Shown: positions 33,417-42,683 of the stretch, in pieces
Numbering within the stretch: position 1 is the first letter of the stretch
Layout: each line of letters opens with the position of its first letter
Assembly (NCBI RefSeq): GCF_024753285.1
Contig: NZ_JANUGW010000017.1
Coordinates: 62,001 to 126,000, forward strand
Source: Massilia pinisoli
Lineage (GTDB): Bacteria; Pseudomonadota; Gammaproteobacteria; Burkholderiales; Burkholderiaceae_D
DNA: 64,000 nt
Reading direction: 5' to 3'
Made by a program: the position numbers and the translations under genes
The notes under the pieces: model-generated
Seen by the model: only the letters and a program-made list of their open reading frames with translations
Database searches by the model: none
What the model was told of the DNA's origin: nothing

Positions 33417-34592
33417 ATGAACAAGCGAGTGATGGCGGGCGTGCTGGCGGGTGGGTTGCTGCTGCTGGGTGGCTGCGCCGACCTGGGGAGCCACGCATCC
33501 GTGCCGGCGCAGGAGCAGGCCGCGACGGTGCCGTCGCGGGCCGAGGCGCTGGCCGTCATCGACAAGGTGAACGGCCATTGGCAGCGCACGACGCCGGCGA
33601 CGGAGTGGGCGTTCTGGAACGTGGCCGTCTACCACACGGGGAATATCGCCGCGTACGAGGTCACGGGCAACGAGGCGTACCGCCAGTATTCCGAACGGTG
33701 GGCCGAGTACAACGGCTGGCGCGGCGCGAAGTCCGACAACAAGACCGAGTGGAAGCTCACGTACGGCGAGACGGACGATCACGTGCTGTTCGGCGACTGG
33801 CAGGTCTGCTTCCAGACGTACCTCGACCTGTACCGCCTTGGCCCGCAGGACCCGCGCCGCGTGGCGCGCGCGCGCGAGGTGATGGGCTACGAGATCGGCA
33901 CGGAGCGCGTCGATTACTGGTGGTGGGCGGACGGCCTGTACATGGTCATGCCCGTGATGACGAAGATGTACCGGTTGACGGGCGACCGGCGCTACCTGGA
34001 CAAGATGGTCGACTATTTCCAGTATTCGAACGGCTTGATGTACGACGCCGACGCGCACCTGTACTACCGCGATGCACGCTACGTCTACCCGCAGCACAAG
34101 AGCGTCAACGGCAAGAAGGATTTTTGGGCGCGGGGCGACGGCTGGGTGTTCGCCGCGCTCGCGAAGGTGCTGGCGGACCTGCCGCGCGACGATCCGTACC
34201 GCGCGCTGTTCGAGGATCGCTTCCGCGAGATGGCGCAGACGCTGCGGTCGATCCAGGCCCCGGACGGATATTGGACGCGCAGCCTGATCGACCCGGCCCA
34301 CTCGCCCGGTCCGGAGACGAGCGGCACCGCGTTCTTCACCTACGGCATGCTGTGGGGTATCAACAACGGTGTGCTCGACCGTACAGACTACCTGCCGACG
34401 GCGCTGAAGGGCTGGCATTACCTGACGCACGTCGCGATCCAGCCGGACGGCAAGGTCGGCTATGTGCAGCCCATCGGCGACCGCGCGGTTCCCGGCCAGG
34501 TCGTCGACCGCGATTCGACGGCGCATTTCGGCGTGGGCGCCGTGCTGCTGGCGGCGGCGGAAATGGCGCGCCTGGGCGCCGCCGGCCACTGA
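33417..34592 (+). CDS. GH105 unsaturated uronyl hydrolase, lipoprotein
   Basis: A 391-residue (alpha/alpha)6-barrel hydrolase that removes the unsaturated uronic acid produced by polysaccharide lyases, as in unsaturated rhamnogalacturonyl hydrolases. The catalytic aspartate region DYWWWADGLYMVMPV is clear, and ARGDGWVFAALAKVL is a second family segment. The N terminus MNKRVMAGVLAGGLLLLGGC is a lipoprotein signal with C20 as the lipidated cysteine, so it is membrane-tethered in the periplasm. GH88 is related but the WWWADGLYM form fits GH105. 21 bases follow the lyase stop, and an intrinsic terminator follows this gene. Confidence 0.9.
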   Translation: MNKRVMAGVLAGGLLLLGGCADLGSHASVPAQEQAATVPSRAEALAVIDKVNGHWQRTTPATEWAFWNVAVYHTGNIAAYEVTGNEAYRQYSERWAEYNGWRGAKSDNKTEWKLTYGETDDHVLFGDWQVCFQTYLDLYRLGPQDPRRVARAREVMGYEIGTERVDYWWWADGLYMVMPVMTKMYRLTGDRRYLDKMVDYFQYSNGLMYDADAHLYYRDARYVYPQHKSVNGKKDFWARGDGWVFAALAKVLADLPRDDPYRALFEDRFREMAQTLRSIQAPDGYWTRSLIDPAHSPGPETSGTAFFTYGMLWGINNGVLDRTDYLPTALKGWHYLTHVAIQPDGKVGYVQPIGDRAVPGQVVDRDSTAHFGVGAVLLAAAEMARLGAAGH

Positions 34593-34627
34593 TTCTCTCC
34601 TTCGGGGGCCTTCGGGCCCGCGTTCGG

Positions 34628-34655
34628 CCTGCCGAGGACGGCAGGTCTTTTTTTT
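34628..34655 (+). terminator. Rho-independent terminator after the lyase/GH105 operon
   Basis: CCTGCCG (34628-34634) and CGGCAGG (34639-34645) make a 7-bp stem with the tetraloop AGGA, followed by TCTTTTTTTT to 34655. It lies 36 bases after the GH105 stop. The MFS gene downstream therefore probably has its own promoter in 34656-34741. Confidence 0.9.
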
Positions 34656-34741
34656 GCCTGCTCGGCACCGATGCCGAAAAAAGCTTGCAGTTTCTTCAAG
34701 CTGAGGCGATGCTTTAGCTCTTGTTAGTGGGAAACGCGTCC

Positions 34742-36094
34742 ATGTTGGAAGACAAAAGCGCCTACGCCGCCGGCACGCTGCGCTACACGGCGGCGGGGCT
34801 GGGCATTGTCCTGTTCTGGCTGTTGTTCGGCGAGTTCGCCATCGCCCTGCGCGACCGCTCGGCCATCCCGGGCGTCATGGAATTGCTGCGTCAGCACCAC
34901 GCCAGCGATACGATGATCGCCGTGCTCGTCTCGGCGCTGCCGGCGCTGCTGGGCAGCGTGCTCGTGCCCATCGTCGGCTTCCGCTCCGACCGCTTCCGCA
35001 GCCGCTGGGGACGCCGCTTGCCGTTCCTCGTCGGCGTCACGCCCGTCGCCGCGCTCGTCTTCGTCGCACTCGGCAACTGCACGGCCATCGGCCGCGGCAC
35101 CGATGCGTTGCTGGGTGCCGCGTCGCCCGGCGTCGATGCCTGCGTGCTGGCGTGGTTCTGCGTGCTGTGGACCGTGTTCGAGGGCCTCGCGCTCGTCACC
35201 CTGGCGCTGTACGCGGGCCTCGTGAACGACATCGTGCCCCGTCCCATCCTCGGTCGCTTCTACGCGGGATTCCGCATCGTCAGCCTCGGCGCGGGCATCC
35301 TGTTCAATCTGTGGATCTTCCGCCTCACCGAACACCACCTGCGCGAGGTCTTCCTCGGCATCGGCCTGTTCTTCGGCATCGCGTGCGTGCTGATGTGCGT
35401 GCGGCTGAAGGAAGGCGAGTACGGGCCGCCGGCCACCGTCGATGCCCAGGCCGGGCAGGGCGCCGTCACGTGGCGGGCGATGGGCCGCGCGTATTGGCGC
35501 GAATGCTTCGCCGACCGCTATTTCCTGCTCGTGTTCCTCGCGCTGACGGCGTCCGAGCTCACGTTCATGCCCTTCAACACGTTCTCGCAGCTGTACGCGG
35601 ACTCGATCGGCATGGACAAGGGCCAGCTGGGGCGCCTGCTCGCCACGTCGTACGCGCTGTCGATCGGGCTGTCGTCCGTCGTCGGGTGGATGGTCGATCG
35701 CTACGGCGCCGCCGCCGTCACGGTGTGCACGATGGGGTTGTACCTGTGCGTGGCATGCGGCGGCTTCCTCGCCGTGCACGACCTGCAGAGCTTCGCCGTC
35801 GTCTACGTGCTGCACGCCGTCGTGTCGGGCACGTACTACACGGCGTCCGCGTCGTTGCCGATGGTGCTGTTCCCGCGTGCGCGCTTCCTGCAGTTCGACG
35901 CCGCGAAGCGCGTCATCTTCTCCACGTCCAACATCGCGCTGAGCTTCCTGCTGGGACCCTTGCTCGACGCGTCGGGCCACGTCTACGGCTTGACCATGCT
36001 GTTCGGCGCGCTGCTGGCGGGCGCCAGCGTCGTCACGTTCCGCGCGCTGGCGCGCGTCGCGCGCGGGCGGGTCGGCGCGACGTCGTCGGCGTGA
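34742..36094 (+). CDS. MFS sugar transporter, SLC45/GPH-like
   Basis: A 450-residue transporter with about twelve helices. The pattern VPIVGFRSDRFRSRWGRRLPFLV (loop 2-3 with the RxGRR motif) and its long hydrophobic helices resemble SLC45-type and GPH-type sugar:cation symporters found in polysaccharide loci. It probably imports the mono- or disaccharide released by the lyase/GH105 pair. A TTG 21 bases upstream is in frame, but ATG at 34742 follows AGTGGGA. Its last 62 bases overlap the 3' end of the convergent LacI gene. Confidence 0.87.
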   Translation: MLEDKSAYAAGTLRYTAAGLGIVLFWLLFGEFAIALRDRSAIPGVMELLRQHHASDTMIAVLVSALPALLGSVLVPIVGFRSDRFRSRWGRRLPFLVGVTPVAALVFVALGNCTAIGRGTDALLGAASPGVDACVLAWFCVLWTVFEGLALVTLALYAGLVNDIVPRPILGRFYAGFRIVSLGAGILFNLWIFRLTEHHLREVFLGIGLFFGIACVLMCVRLKEGEYGPPATVDAQAGQGAVTWRAMGRAYWRECFADRYFLLVFLALTASELTFMPFNTFSQLYADSIGMDKGQLGRLLATSYALSIGLSSVVGWMVDRYGAAAVTVCTMGLYLCVACGGFLAVHDLQSFAVVYVLHAVVSGTYYTASASLPMVLFPRARFLQFDAAKRVIFSTSNIALSFLLGPLLDASGHVYGLTMLFGALLAGASVVTFRALARVARGRVGATSSA

Positions 36095-37133
36095 GGTTCT
36101 CCGCATCGGCGTCAAGCTGGCGCGCCGGCCCCGTCGACCCGCGCACGACGAGCTTCGCGGGAAAGGCGATCCGCGCGGCGGCCGTGGACTGGCCGTCGAT
36201 CATGCCGACCACCTCGCGCACGGCGTAGGCGGCGATGGCATCGAACGGCTGGTGCATCGTCGTCAGCTTGGGGAAGACGCAGCTCGCGGTCGGGATGTCG
36301 TCGAAGCCGATCACGGAGATGTCGTCCGGGACCGTCAAGCCGCGGCTGTTGATGGCGTCGATGGCGCCGAACGCCATCTCGTCGTTCGCGGCGAAGATCG
36401 CCGTCGGCGGGACGCTCGCGCCGAGCAGTCGTTCCGTGGCCGCGTAGCCGCCCGCCTGGACGAAGGCGCCGTTGACGACGAGCGCGGGATCGGGCGCGAT
36501 GCCGGCCGCCAGCAGCGCGTCGACGTAGCCGCGCTCGCGCTCCGCGCTCTGGCCCGTGCCCGGATTGCCGGCGATGTAGGCGATGCGGCGGTGGCCCAGC
36601 GCCAGCAGGTGTTCGACGGCCGCGCGCGCGCCCAGGCGGTTTTCCGCCGCCACGACGGGCACGGCGACGGGGCGGGCGTCGAAGCAGATCACGACGCTGG
36701 CCAGTTGCTGGCGTTCGAGGGCGTCCAGAAAGCCATCGTCGGCGCTGGGCATCACGAGCAGCAGGCCGTCGCACAGCTTGCCCAACAGGTCGCACGTGGC
36801 CATGCGGTCGGGGCTGTCGAAGCGCTCGGCGTTGAACAGCAGCAGGTCATAGCCCGTGGCGCGCGCATGCGTGCTGAGGGCGCGGATGATCTCGTGCAGC
36901 ACGACGGGACCGTAGTGGTTGACGAAGACGCCGAGCAGCCGGCTGCGGTCGCCCCGCATGCGCCGCGCCAGCGGGTCGGGCGTGTAGTGCAGTTGCGCGG
37001 CGGCGGCCATGATGCGTTCGCGCGCCTCCGCCGACACGTAGCCCGTGCCGCGGATGGCGCGCGACGCCGTGATCGGCGCGACGCCCGCGAGCCGGGCGAC
37101 CTCACTGAGTTTGCTGACTTTGCGCATGGGCAT
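36033..37133 (-). CDS. LacI-family transcriptional regulator (2)
   Basis: A 366-residue repressor with HTH KLSEVARLAGVAPITASRAI and hinge RGTGYVSAEARERIMAAAAQ. The effector domain includes GLLLVMPSADDGFLDAL, GHRRIAYIAGNPGTGQS, PTAIFAANDEMAFGAIDAIN and VIGFDDIPTASCVFPKLTTM. It is a paralogue of the regulator at 30211, with a longer Arg/Pro/Ala-rich C-terminal tail (TSRRPARARRAPARGT) that exists only because the frame runs through the end of the convergent transporter gene. Divergent from the first TonB receptor across a 288-base region that holds two operator-like sites, so it probably controls itself and the receptor operon. A second ATG two codons in is possible. Confidence 0.92.
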   Translation of the reverse strand: MPMRKVSKLSEVARLAGVAPITASRAIRGTGYVSAEARERIMAAAAQLHYTPDPLARRMRGDRSRLLGVFVNHYGPVVLHEIIRALSTHARATGYDLLLFNAERFDSPDRMATCDLLGKLCDGLLLVMPSADDGFLDALERQQLASVVICFDARPVAVPVVAAENRLGARAAVEHLLALGHRRIAYIAGNPGTGQSAERERGYVDALLAAGIAPDPALVVNGAFVQAGGYAATERLLGASVPPTAIFAANDEMAFGAIDAINSRGLTVPDDISVIGFDDIPTASCVFPKLTTMHQPFDAIAAYAVREVVGMIDGQSTAAARIAFPAKLVVRGSTGPARQLDADAENLTPTTSRRPARARRAPARGT

Positions 37134-37164
37134 CCGAAAAACACGAAGTGTGACGGATTAATGA

Positions 37165-37176
37165 GACAACGTACAT
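37165..37176. promoter_or_regulatory. LacI-type operator-like site upstream of LacI gene (2)
   Basis: On the minus strand ACGTTGTCTCA (37162-37172) is identical over 11 bases to part of the 31330 site. The other half is degenerate, so only 8 of 12 core positions match. It sits 31 bases before the LacI(2) start, fitting autoregulation. Confidence 0.4.
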
Positions 37177-37329
37177 CACAAATTTCGTCAAAGGTATGAC
37201 TGTTTGGCATGGGTGTCGTGGCCGTGCGACACAAAATTTGCTGAAACCGCAGGGGACTCTTTTTAAAAACAAGGGGTTACGCAGATTTTTTCTCGCGTCG
37301 TGCACTATTGCTATCTAATAATCGGCTGT

Positions 37330-37341
37330 GGTAACGTGACC
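37330..37341. promoter_or_regulatory. LacI-type operator-like site upstream of TonB receptor 1
   Basis: GGTAACGTGACC, a near-perfect palindrome (one mismatch from GGTAACGTTACC), 80 bases before the receptor start. TTGCTA at 37308-37313 stands 18 bases before TAACGT. Confidence 0.6.
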
Positions 37342-37421
37342 ATCGGCCGGCGTAAAGACTACTGCGACACAGCGACAGACCGGCATCAGGGTTCCGATAA
37401 CGACACAAGAATGGAGACAAG

Positions 37422-40301
37422 ATGAACAAGAAGTTGCTCGCCACGCTGCTGCCGGTGGCGTTGGCCGCCGCCTATGGACACCCGGCGCTGGCCCAGGACA
37501 CGACGGCGCCATCGGCGCCGACCGCCCCGCCGGCCGCCGAGCCGTCACTGCCCGCGCAGGATGCCCCGGCCACGACGACGGTCGTCGTGACGGGCTTCCG
37601 TTCCAGCCTGCAGAAGGCGCTGAACCTGAAGCAGCAGGCCGTCGGCGTGCGCGACTCCATCGTGGCGGAGGACATCGGCAAATTCCCCGAGGCGAACGTG
37701 GCGGAGTCGCTGCAGCGCGTGCCGGGCGTGATCCTGAACCGCGACGAGAGCTCGGCGGAAGGCCAGCGCATCTCGATCCGCGGCCTGCCGACCGAGTACA
37801 CGGTGACGACGCTGAACGGCGCGCCCGTCAATACGACGTCCACCAGCACCATCGGCAGCGCGGCGCGCGGCTTCAACTACGACGTGTTCGCGTCCGAACT
37901 GTTCGGCCGCGTCGACTTCTACAAGACCCCGCTGGCCGAACTGCCGGAAGGCGGCATGGGCGGCGTCGTCGACCTGCAGACGCCGCGCCCGTTCGACAAT
38001 CCAAAGCGCGCGGTGCGCTACGGCGTGTCGGCCGCGTACAACACGATGTCGGAGAAGACCGATCCGAACCTGTTCGCGCTGTATTCGAACACGTGGGGCA
38101 ACTGGGGCTTCCTCGCCGGCGCGTCGCATTCGAAGGCCGTCAACAACCGCTCCGGCTTCGAGGCGACGGGTGGCTACAACAGTTCGCGCCGCGGCAGCGC
38201 GTCGCCCGTGCTGGGCAACTTCGCGCTGCAGCTCGATTACGACGACCCGCGCGCGAACCTGTCCGGCTATACGCGCGACCAGGTCGACAACGCGCTGCTG
38301 CCCCGCATCTACCGCTTCTACGGCTCGCAGAACCGGCGCACGCGCGACGGCCTCGTGACGTCGCTGCAGTTCAAGGAAGGCGGCCTGAATATCAGCCTGG
38401 ACGGCCTCGCGTCGCAACTGCAGAACAGCCGCGACGAGCTGTACTACGGCATCCTGATCCGCAACAGCAAGACGACGAACCGCAGCGCGCCCGCCGGCCA
38501 GGCCGGCCACAACGGCCTCGTGCCGCTGGACGTCCACATCGATCCCGCATCGAACCTCCTCACGGGCACCTTCGGCAATACGTCGTACAGCAGCGGCGTC
38601 ACCTACGGCGAGGACAAGACGAAGTTCGGCTACCTCGCGCTGAACGGCCGCTGGGAAGTCAAGAAAGGCACCGTGCTCACCGGCCAGCTGTCGGCGAACA
38701 ACAGCGATGCGAAGAGCTACCAGGACACGCTGTCGGGCCAGGTCTTCGGCGTCGATTCCACGATCGACTACGGCGCAGACCACGTGTACCCGTCGCTGTC
38801 GTCGCCCGTCGACTTCACGAATCCCGCGAACTTCACGGGCTTCGACATCAATACGGGCTGGACGCGCGAGACGGACAAGGGCCGCCAGGCGCGCCTGGTG
38901 CTGGACCAGGACTACGACCTGTGGGGCGACTGGACCGGTCACTTCAAGGGTGGCCTCGTGTACGTCGACACGACGAAGACCGTCGAGAAGCGCAACGGCA
39001 CGGCCGGCATGGTCGCGAAGCTGAAGGGATTCGGCGATGCGGGCCTGCGCAGCAATATGGTGTCGAACCTGCCCATTTCGAACCTGGACATGGGCGACGG
39101 CTGGCCGCACCAGTTCGGCACGTTCACGCGCAGCTACACCTATTCGACGTACGACCCGCTGGCCTTCAACACGCCGGACGCGTTCACGCCGGCACAGAGC
39201 TTCGGCGCCGAAGAGAAGGTCACGACGGGCTTCGTGCAATCCGACTTCAAGGGTGAGGTGCTGTCGCGCGAACTGCGCATCAATGCGGGCGTGCGCTGGG
39301 CGCAGACGAAGCTCGGTATCGACAACTACAAGAAGTCGGGCGCGGGCAATACCTATTTGCCGAACCAGGAACACGGCAAGTACACGAACGTGCTGCCGGC
39401 CGTCAGCGCCGCCTACGACGTCGCGGAAGACCTGATCTGGCGCGCGTCGTACGGCAAGACGATCAGCCGCGCGTCGCTGTCGATCATCGCCGCGCAGACC
39501 GTCATCCCGAACCCCTTCGACAACACGGCCACCGCGGGCAACCCGAACCTGAAGCCCCAGCAGTCGAAGAACCTCGACACGAGCCTCGAATGGTACTTCA
39601 AGCCGGGCAGCCTGCTGTCGGCCGCGTACTTCAAGAAGGAGCTCACGGACGCCACCGTCTCGAGCACGACGCAGACGACGTTCGGCGCGCTGGGCCTGCC
39701 CGACACGGCGCTGGGCGCGATCTTCCACGACGCGAATGGCAAGGTCGACCCGAACCTGCCGATGACCCTGCGCACCTACGGCAACGCGGGCCAGCAGACG
39801 CTGAAGGGCTATGAACTGGCGTACCAGCAGGACTTCAACTTCCTGCCCGATCCGTTCAAGGGCCTGGGCGCGCTGGCGAGCTACACCCACATCGATCCGT
39901 TCAACAGCCAGAAGTGGATCACGACGGCGGGCAAGGAAATCGCCGTCAACTCGGTGCCGAAGTACGCGTACAGCTTCACCACGTATTACGAGAACGGCCC
40001 GCTCGCGATGCGCCTTTCGTACAACTACAAGGGCCGTTTCCTGCATCCGGATAATCCGAAGAACAACGGCGACGACCTGATTCGCTGGCGCGCCGCCCGC
40101 GGTTACCTGGACGGCACCATCAGCTACAAGCTGACGGAAAACCTGGAACTGCGCCTCGACGCGCTGAACCTGACCAACACGCTGTCGTACGATTACTTCG
40201 AGGATGCGACGGGCCAGTACGGCGACGGCCATCGCACCCGCATGGACTATGCGAAGTATGATGGCCGTACCATCAAGTTCGGCCTGCGCGGCAAGCTCTG
40301 A
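37422..40301 (+). CDS. TonB-dependent outer-membrane receptor (1)
   Basis: A 959-residue receptor for energised import of a large substrate, here probably an oligosaccharide. Signal peptide (MNKKLLATLLPVALAAAYGHPALAQ) and a Pro/Ala-rich linker precede the plug domain. VVVTGFRSSLQKALN lies in the TonB-box region, and IVAEDIGKFPEANVAESLQR starts the plug. A 22-strand barrel ends in RTIKFGLRGKL; the last residue is leucine rather than the common phenylalanine. This IAEDIGKFPxxNVAESLQR type is the one linked to carbohydrate loci in proteobacteria. GGAG precedes the ATG. It heads an operon with GH35 and DUF2264 genes and is divergent from LacI(2). Confidence 0.95.
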   Translation: MNKKLLATLLPVALAAAYGHPALAQDTTAPSAPTAPPAAEPSLPAQDAPATTTVVVTGFRSSLQKALNLKQQAVGVRDSIVAEDIGKFPEANVAESLQRVPGVILNRDESSAEGQRISIRGLPTEYTVTTLNGAPVNTTSTSTIGSAARGFNYDVFASELFGRVDFYKTPLAELPEGGMGGVVDLQTPRPFDNPKRAVRYGVSAAYNTMSEKTDPNLFALYSNTWGNWGFLAGASHSKAVNNRSGFEATGGYNSSRRGSASPVLGNFALQLDYDDPRANLSGYTRDQVDNALLPRIYRFYGSQNRRTRDGLVTSLQFKEGGLNISLDGLASQLQNSRDELYYGILIRNSKTTNRSAPAGQAGHNGLVPLDVHIDPASNLLTGTFGNTSYSSGVTYGEDKTKFGYLALNGRWEVKKGTVLTGQLSANNSDAKSYQDTLSGQVFGVDSTIDYGADHVYPSLSSPVDFTNPANFTGFDINTGWTRETDKGRQARLVLDQDYDLWGDWTGHFKGGLVYVDTTKTVEKRNGTAGMVAKLKGFGDAGLRSNMVSNLPISNLDMGDGWPHQFGTFTRSYTYSTYDPLAFNTPDAFTPAQSFGAEEKVTTGFVQSDFKGEVLSRELRINAGVRWAQTKLGIDNYKKSGAGNTYLPNQEHGKYTNVLPAVSAAYDVAEDLIWRASYGKTISRASLSIIAAQTVIPNPFDNTATAGNPNLKPQQSKNLDTSLEWYFKPGSLLSAAYFKKELTDATVSSTTQTTFGALGLPDTALGAIFHDANGKVDPNLPMTLRTYGNAGQQTLKGYELAYQQDFNFLPDPFKGLGALASYTHIDPFNSQKWITTAGKEIAVNSVPKYAYSFTTYYENGPLAMRLSYNYKGRFLHPDNPKNNGDDLIRWRAARGYLDGTISYKLTENLELRLDALNLTNTLSYDYFEDATGQYGDGHRTRMDYAKYDGRTIKFGLRGKL

Positions 40302-40324
40302 CCTTTCAACCTGACGACGACCAC

Positions 40325-42673
40325 ATGACCATCAGTTTCCCACGCCGGCGCCTGCTGCAAGGCGGCGCCGCTGCAGCCCTCCTGCCATTGACCGCCACCG
40401 TGCACGGCGCGGCGTCGCACCGCTTCGCGATCGACGAACACGACTTCCTGCTGGACGGGAAACCCCTGCAGATCCGCTGCGGCGAGATGCACTTCGCCCG
40501 TGTGCCCCGCGAGTACTGGACGCATCGCCTCAAGACCATCAAGGCGATGGGCCTGAATGCCGTCTGCGCCTACCTGTTCTGGAACTACCACGAATGGCGC
40601 GAAGGCCGCTACGACTGGGCCGCCCAGCGCGACGCGGCGGAATTCTGCCGGCTCGCGCAGCAGGAAGGCTTGTGGGTGATCCTGCGTCCCGGCCCGTACG
40701 CCTGCGCGGAATGGGAGATGGGCGGCCTGCCGTGGTGGTTGCTGAAGCATGACGGCGACGCGTTCCTGCGCACGCGCGACGAGGCGTATCTCGCGCCGGC
40801 GCGGCGCTGGCTGAAGGAAGTGGGGCGCGTGCTGGGCCCGCAGCAGATCACGCGCGGCGGCAACATCCTGATGGTGCAGGTCGAGAACGAATACGGCTTC
40901 TTCGGCGACGACGTCGGGTATCTGCGCGTGCTGCGCCAGGCCTTGCTGGACGCGGGCTTCGACGTCCCGCTGTTCCAGTGCAATCCGACGAACGCCGTCG
41001 CCCGCACGGCCATCCCCGAGCTGTTCAACGTGGCAAACTTCGGCAGCGACCCGGCGGCCGGCTTCAAGGCGCTGGACGCCGTGCAGAAGGGGCCCCGGAT
41101 GTGCGGCGAATACTATTCCGGCTGGTTCGACACGTGGGGCGCACCGCACCGCCGCGGCGGCGTCGAAGGCGCGACGGCCGACATCGCCGCGATGCTGAAG
41201 GCGAACGGCTCGTTCAGCCTGTACATGGCGCACGGCGGCACGACGTTCGGCCTGTGGGGCGGCTGCGACCGTCCGTTCCGGCCCGACACGACGAGCTATG
41301 ACTACGATGCGCCGATCGGCGAGGCAGGCTGGATCGGCGAGAAATTCGACGCCTACCGCGCCGCCATCACGCCGTTCCTGGCGCCCGGTGAAAAACTGCC
41401 CGAGCCGCCGCCGCGCATGGCCGTGATGACGATCGTGCCGTTCGCGCTGGCGGAATCCGTGCCCGTGACGGCCGCGCTGCCGGCGCGCGTCATCAAGGAC
41501 AAGTCGCCCCGGCCCATCGAGCAATACGACATCAGCCGCGGCCTGGTCGCATATCGCGTCACGTTGCCGGCCGGCCCCGCCGGCGTCGTCGAAGTGGCGC
41601 GCGCGCGCGACCTCGCGTGGGTGCGCCTGGACGGCAAGCCGATCGGCACGCTGGACACGCGCTACCGCCGCTACAAGGTGGACGTGCCCGCGCGCGCCAA
41701 GCCGGCCGTGCTCGAGATCCTGCTGTACACGATCGCGCGCGTGAACTTCGGACCCGAGGTCCACGACCGCAAGGGCATCCACGGGCCCGTCACGTTCACG
41801 CCGAAAGGCGGTGCCGCGCAGCCGCTGGAACAGTGGGAAATCCGCGCCATCGACTTCGACGCCGACGGCGTGCTGCCGCCGCTCGCGTTCAAGCGTGGGC
41901 GCGGCAAGGGCGCCGCGTTCTACCGCGGTGGCTTCGACACGGCCCGCACGGACGACACGTTCCTCGACATGTCGGCTTGGGGGCAGGGCGTCGTCTGGGT
42001 CAACGGCCGCTGCCTCGGGCGTTTCTGGAGCATCGGCCCCACGCAGACGATGTATCTGCCGGGCCCGTGGATCAGGAAGGGCCGCAACGAGGTCGTCGTG
42101 CTGGACCTGACGGGGCCGCGCGGCCAGGACGTGCCGAAGATCGCGGGCCTCGCCACGCCGATCCTCGACCAGCTGCACCGCGAGCGCGACTTCCCCCGTC
42201 CTCCGAGCACGGCGCGTGTGCAACTGGATGGCGTGAAGCCGGCGCACGAAGGCGAATTCGCGCCGGGCTCGCAGACGCAGGACGTGCGCTTCGCGGCGCC
42301 GCACAAGGGCCGCCAGTTCTGCCTGGAGGCGCTGGACGCGTTCGACGGCAAGCCGTATGCGGCCATCGCGGAACTGTCGCTGCTCGACAAGGACGGCAAG
42401 ACGCTGGACCAGTCCAACTGGACCATCGCCTACGTCGACAGCGAGGAAGCGACGAAGGAAGACGGCGGCGCGCTGAACGCCATCAATGGGCAGAACAGCG
42501 ATTACTGGATCACGGCGGAAAAGGGCACGTATCCACACCGCCTCGTGATCGACCTGGGCCGCACGATGGACGTGGCGGGCCTGCGCTACGTGCCGCGCCA
42601 GGGCCCGGACGGCGTGACGGGACGCATCCGCCATTTCCGCGCGTACGTGGGCGACGCGCTGGTGGTCGAGTGA
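40325..42673 (+). CDS. GH35 beta-galactosidase with C-terminal discoidin-like domain
   Basis: A 782-residue exported enzyme that removes terminal beta-galactose from glycans. The N terminus has paired arginines (FPRRRLLQGGAAAALLPL), a Tat-like signal. The GH35 acid/base is E188 in VENEYG and the nucleophile E262 in GEYYSGWFDTWG. RCGEMHFARVPREYW and LRPGPYACAEWEMGGLPWWL are family signatures. Jelly-roll domains follow (MSAWGQGVVWVNGRCLGRFW), and the last 140 residues (YPHRLVIDLGRTMDVAGLRY) look like an F5/8-type-C, CBM32-like, domain. It lies 23 bases after the receptor gene and 10 before the DUF2264 gene. It would act on galactosylated side chains such as those of xyloglucan or rhamnogalacturonan. 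Confidence 0.92.
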   Translation: MTISFPRRRLLQGGAAAALLPLTATVHGAASHRFAIDEHDFLLDGKPLQIRCGEMHFARVPREYWTHRLKTIKAMGLNAVCAYLFWNYHEWREGRYDWAAQRDAAEFCRLAQQEGLWVILRPGPYACAEWEMGGLPWWLLKHDGDAFLRTRDEAYLAPARRWLKEVGRVLGPQQITRGGNILMVQVENEYGFFGDDVGYLRVLRQALLDAGFDVPLFQCNPTNAVARTAIPELFNVANFGSDPAAGFKALDAVQKGPRMCGEYYSGWFDTWGAPHRRGGVEGATADIAAMLKANGSFSLYMAHGGTTFGLWGGCDRPFRPDTTSYDYDAPIGEAGWIGEKFDAYRAAITPFLAPGEKLPEPPPRMAVMTIVPFALAESVPVTAALPARVIKDKSPRPIEQYDISRGLVAYRVTLPAGPAGVVEVARARDLAWVRLDGKPIGTLDTRYRRYKVDVPARAKPAVLEILLYTIARVNFGPEVHDRKGIHGPVTFTPKGGAAQPLEQWEIRAIDFDADGVLPPLAFKRGRGKGAAFYRGGFDTARTDDTFLDMSAWGQGVVWVNGRCLGRFWSIGPTQTMYLPGPWIRKGRNEVVVLDLTGPRGQDVPKIAGLATPILDQLHRERDFPRPPSTARVQLDGVKPAHEGEFAPGSQTQDVRFAAPHKGRQFCLEALDAFDGKPYAAIAELSLLDKDGKTLDQSNWTIAYVDSEEATKEDGGALNAINGQNSDYWITAEKGTYPHRLVIDLGRTMDVAGLRYVPRQGPDGVTGRIRHFRAYVGDALVVE

Positions 42674-42683
42674 CGAGGGCCGC

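Noticed and set aside
31257..34589. 1110-codon minus-strand frame opposite the lyase and GH105 genes
   Set aside because: Shadow of the real plus-strand genes; no start with a ribosome site and no domain.
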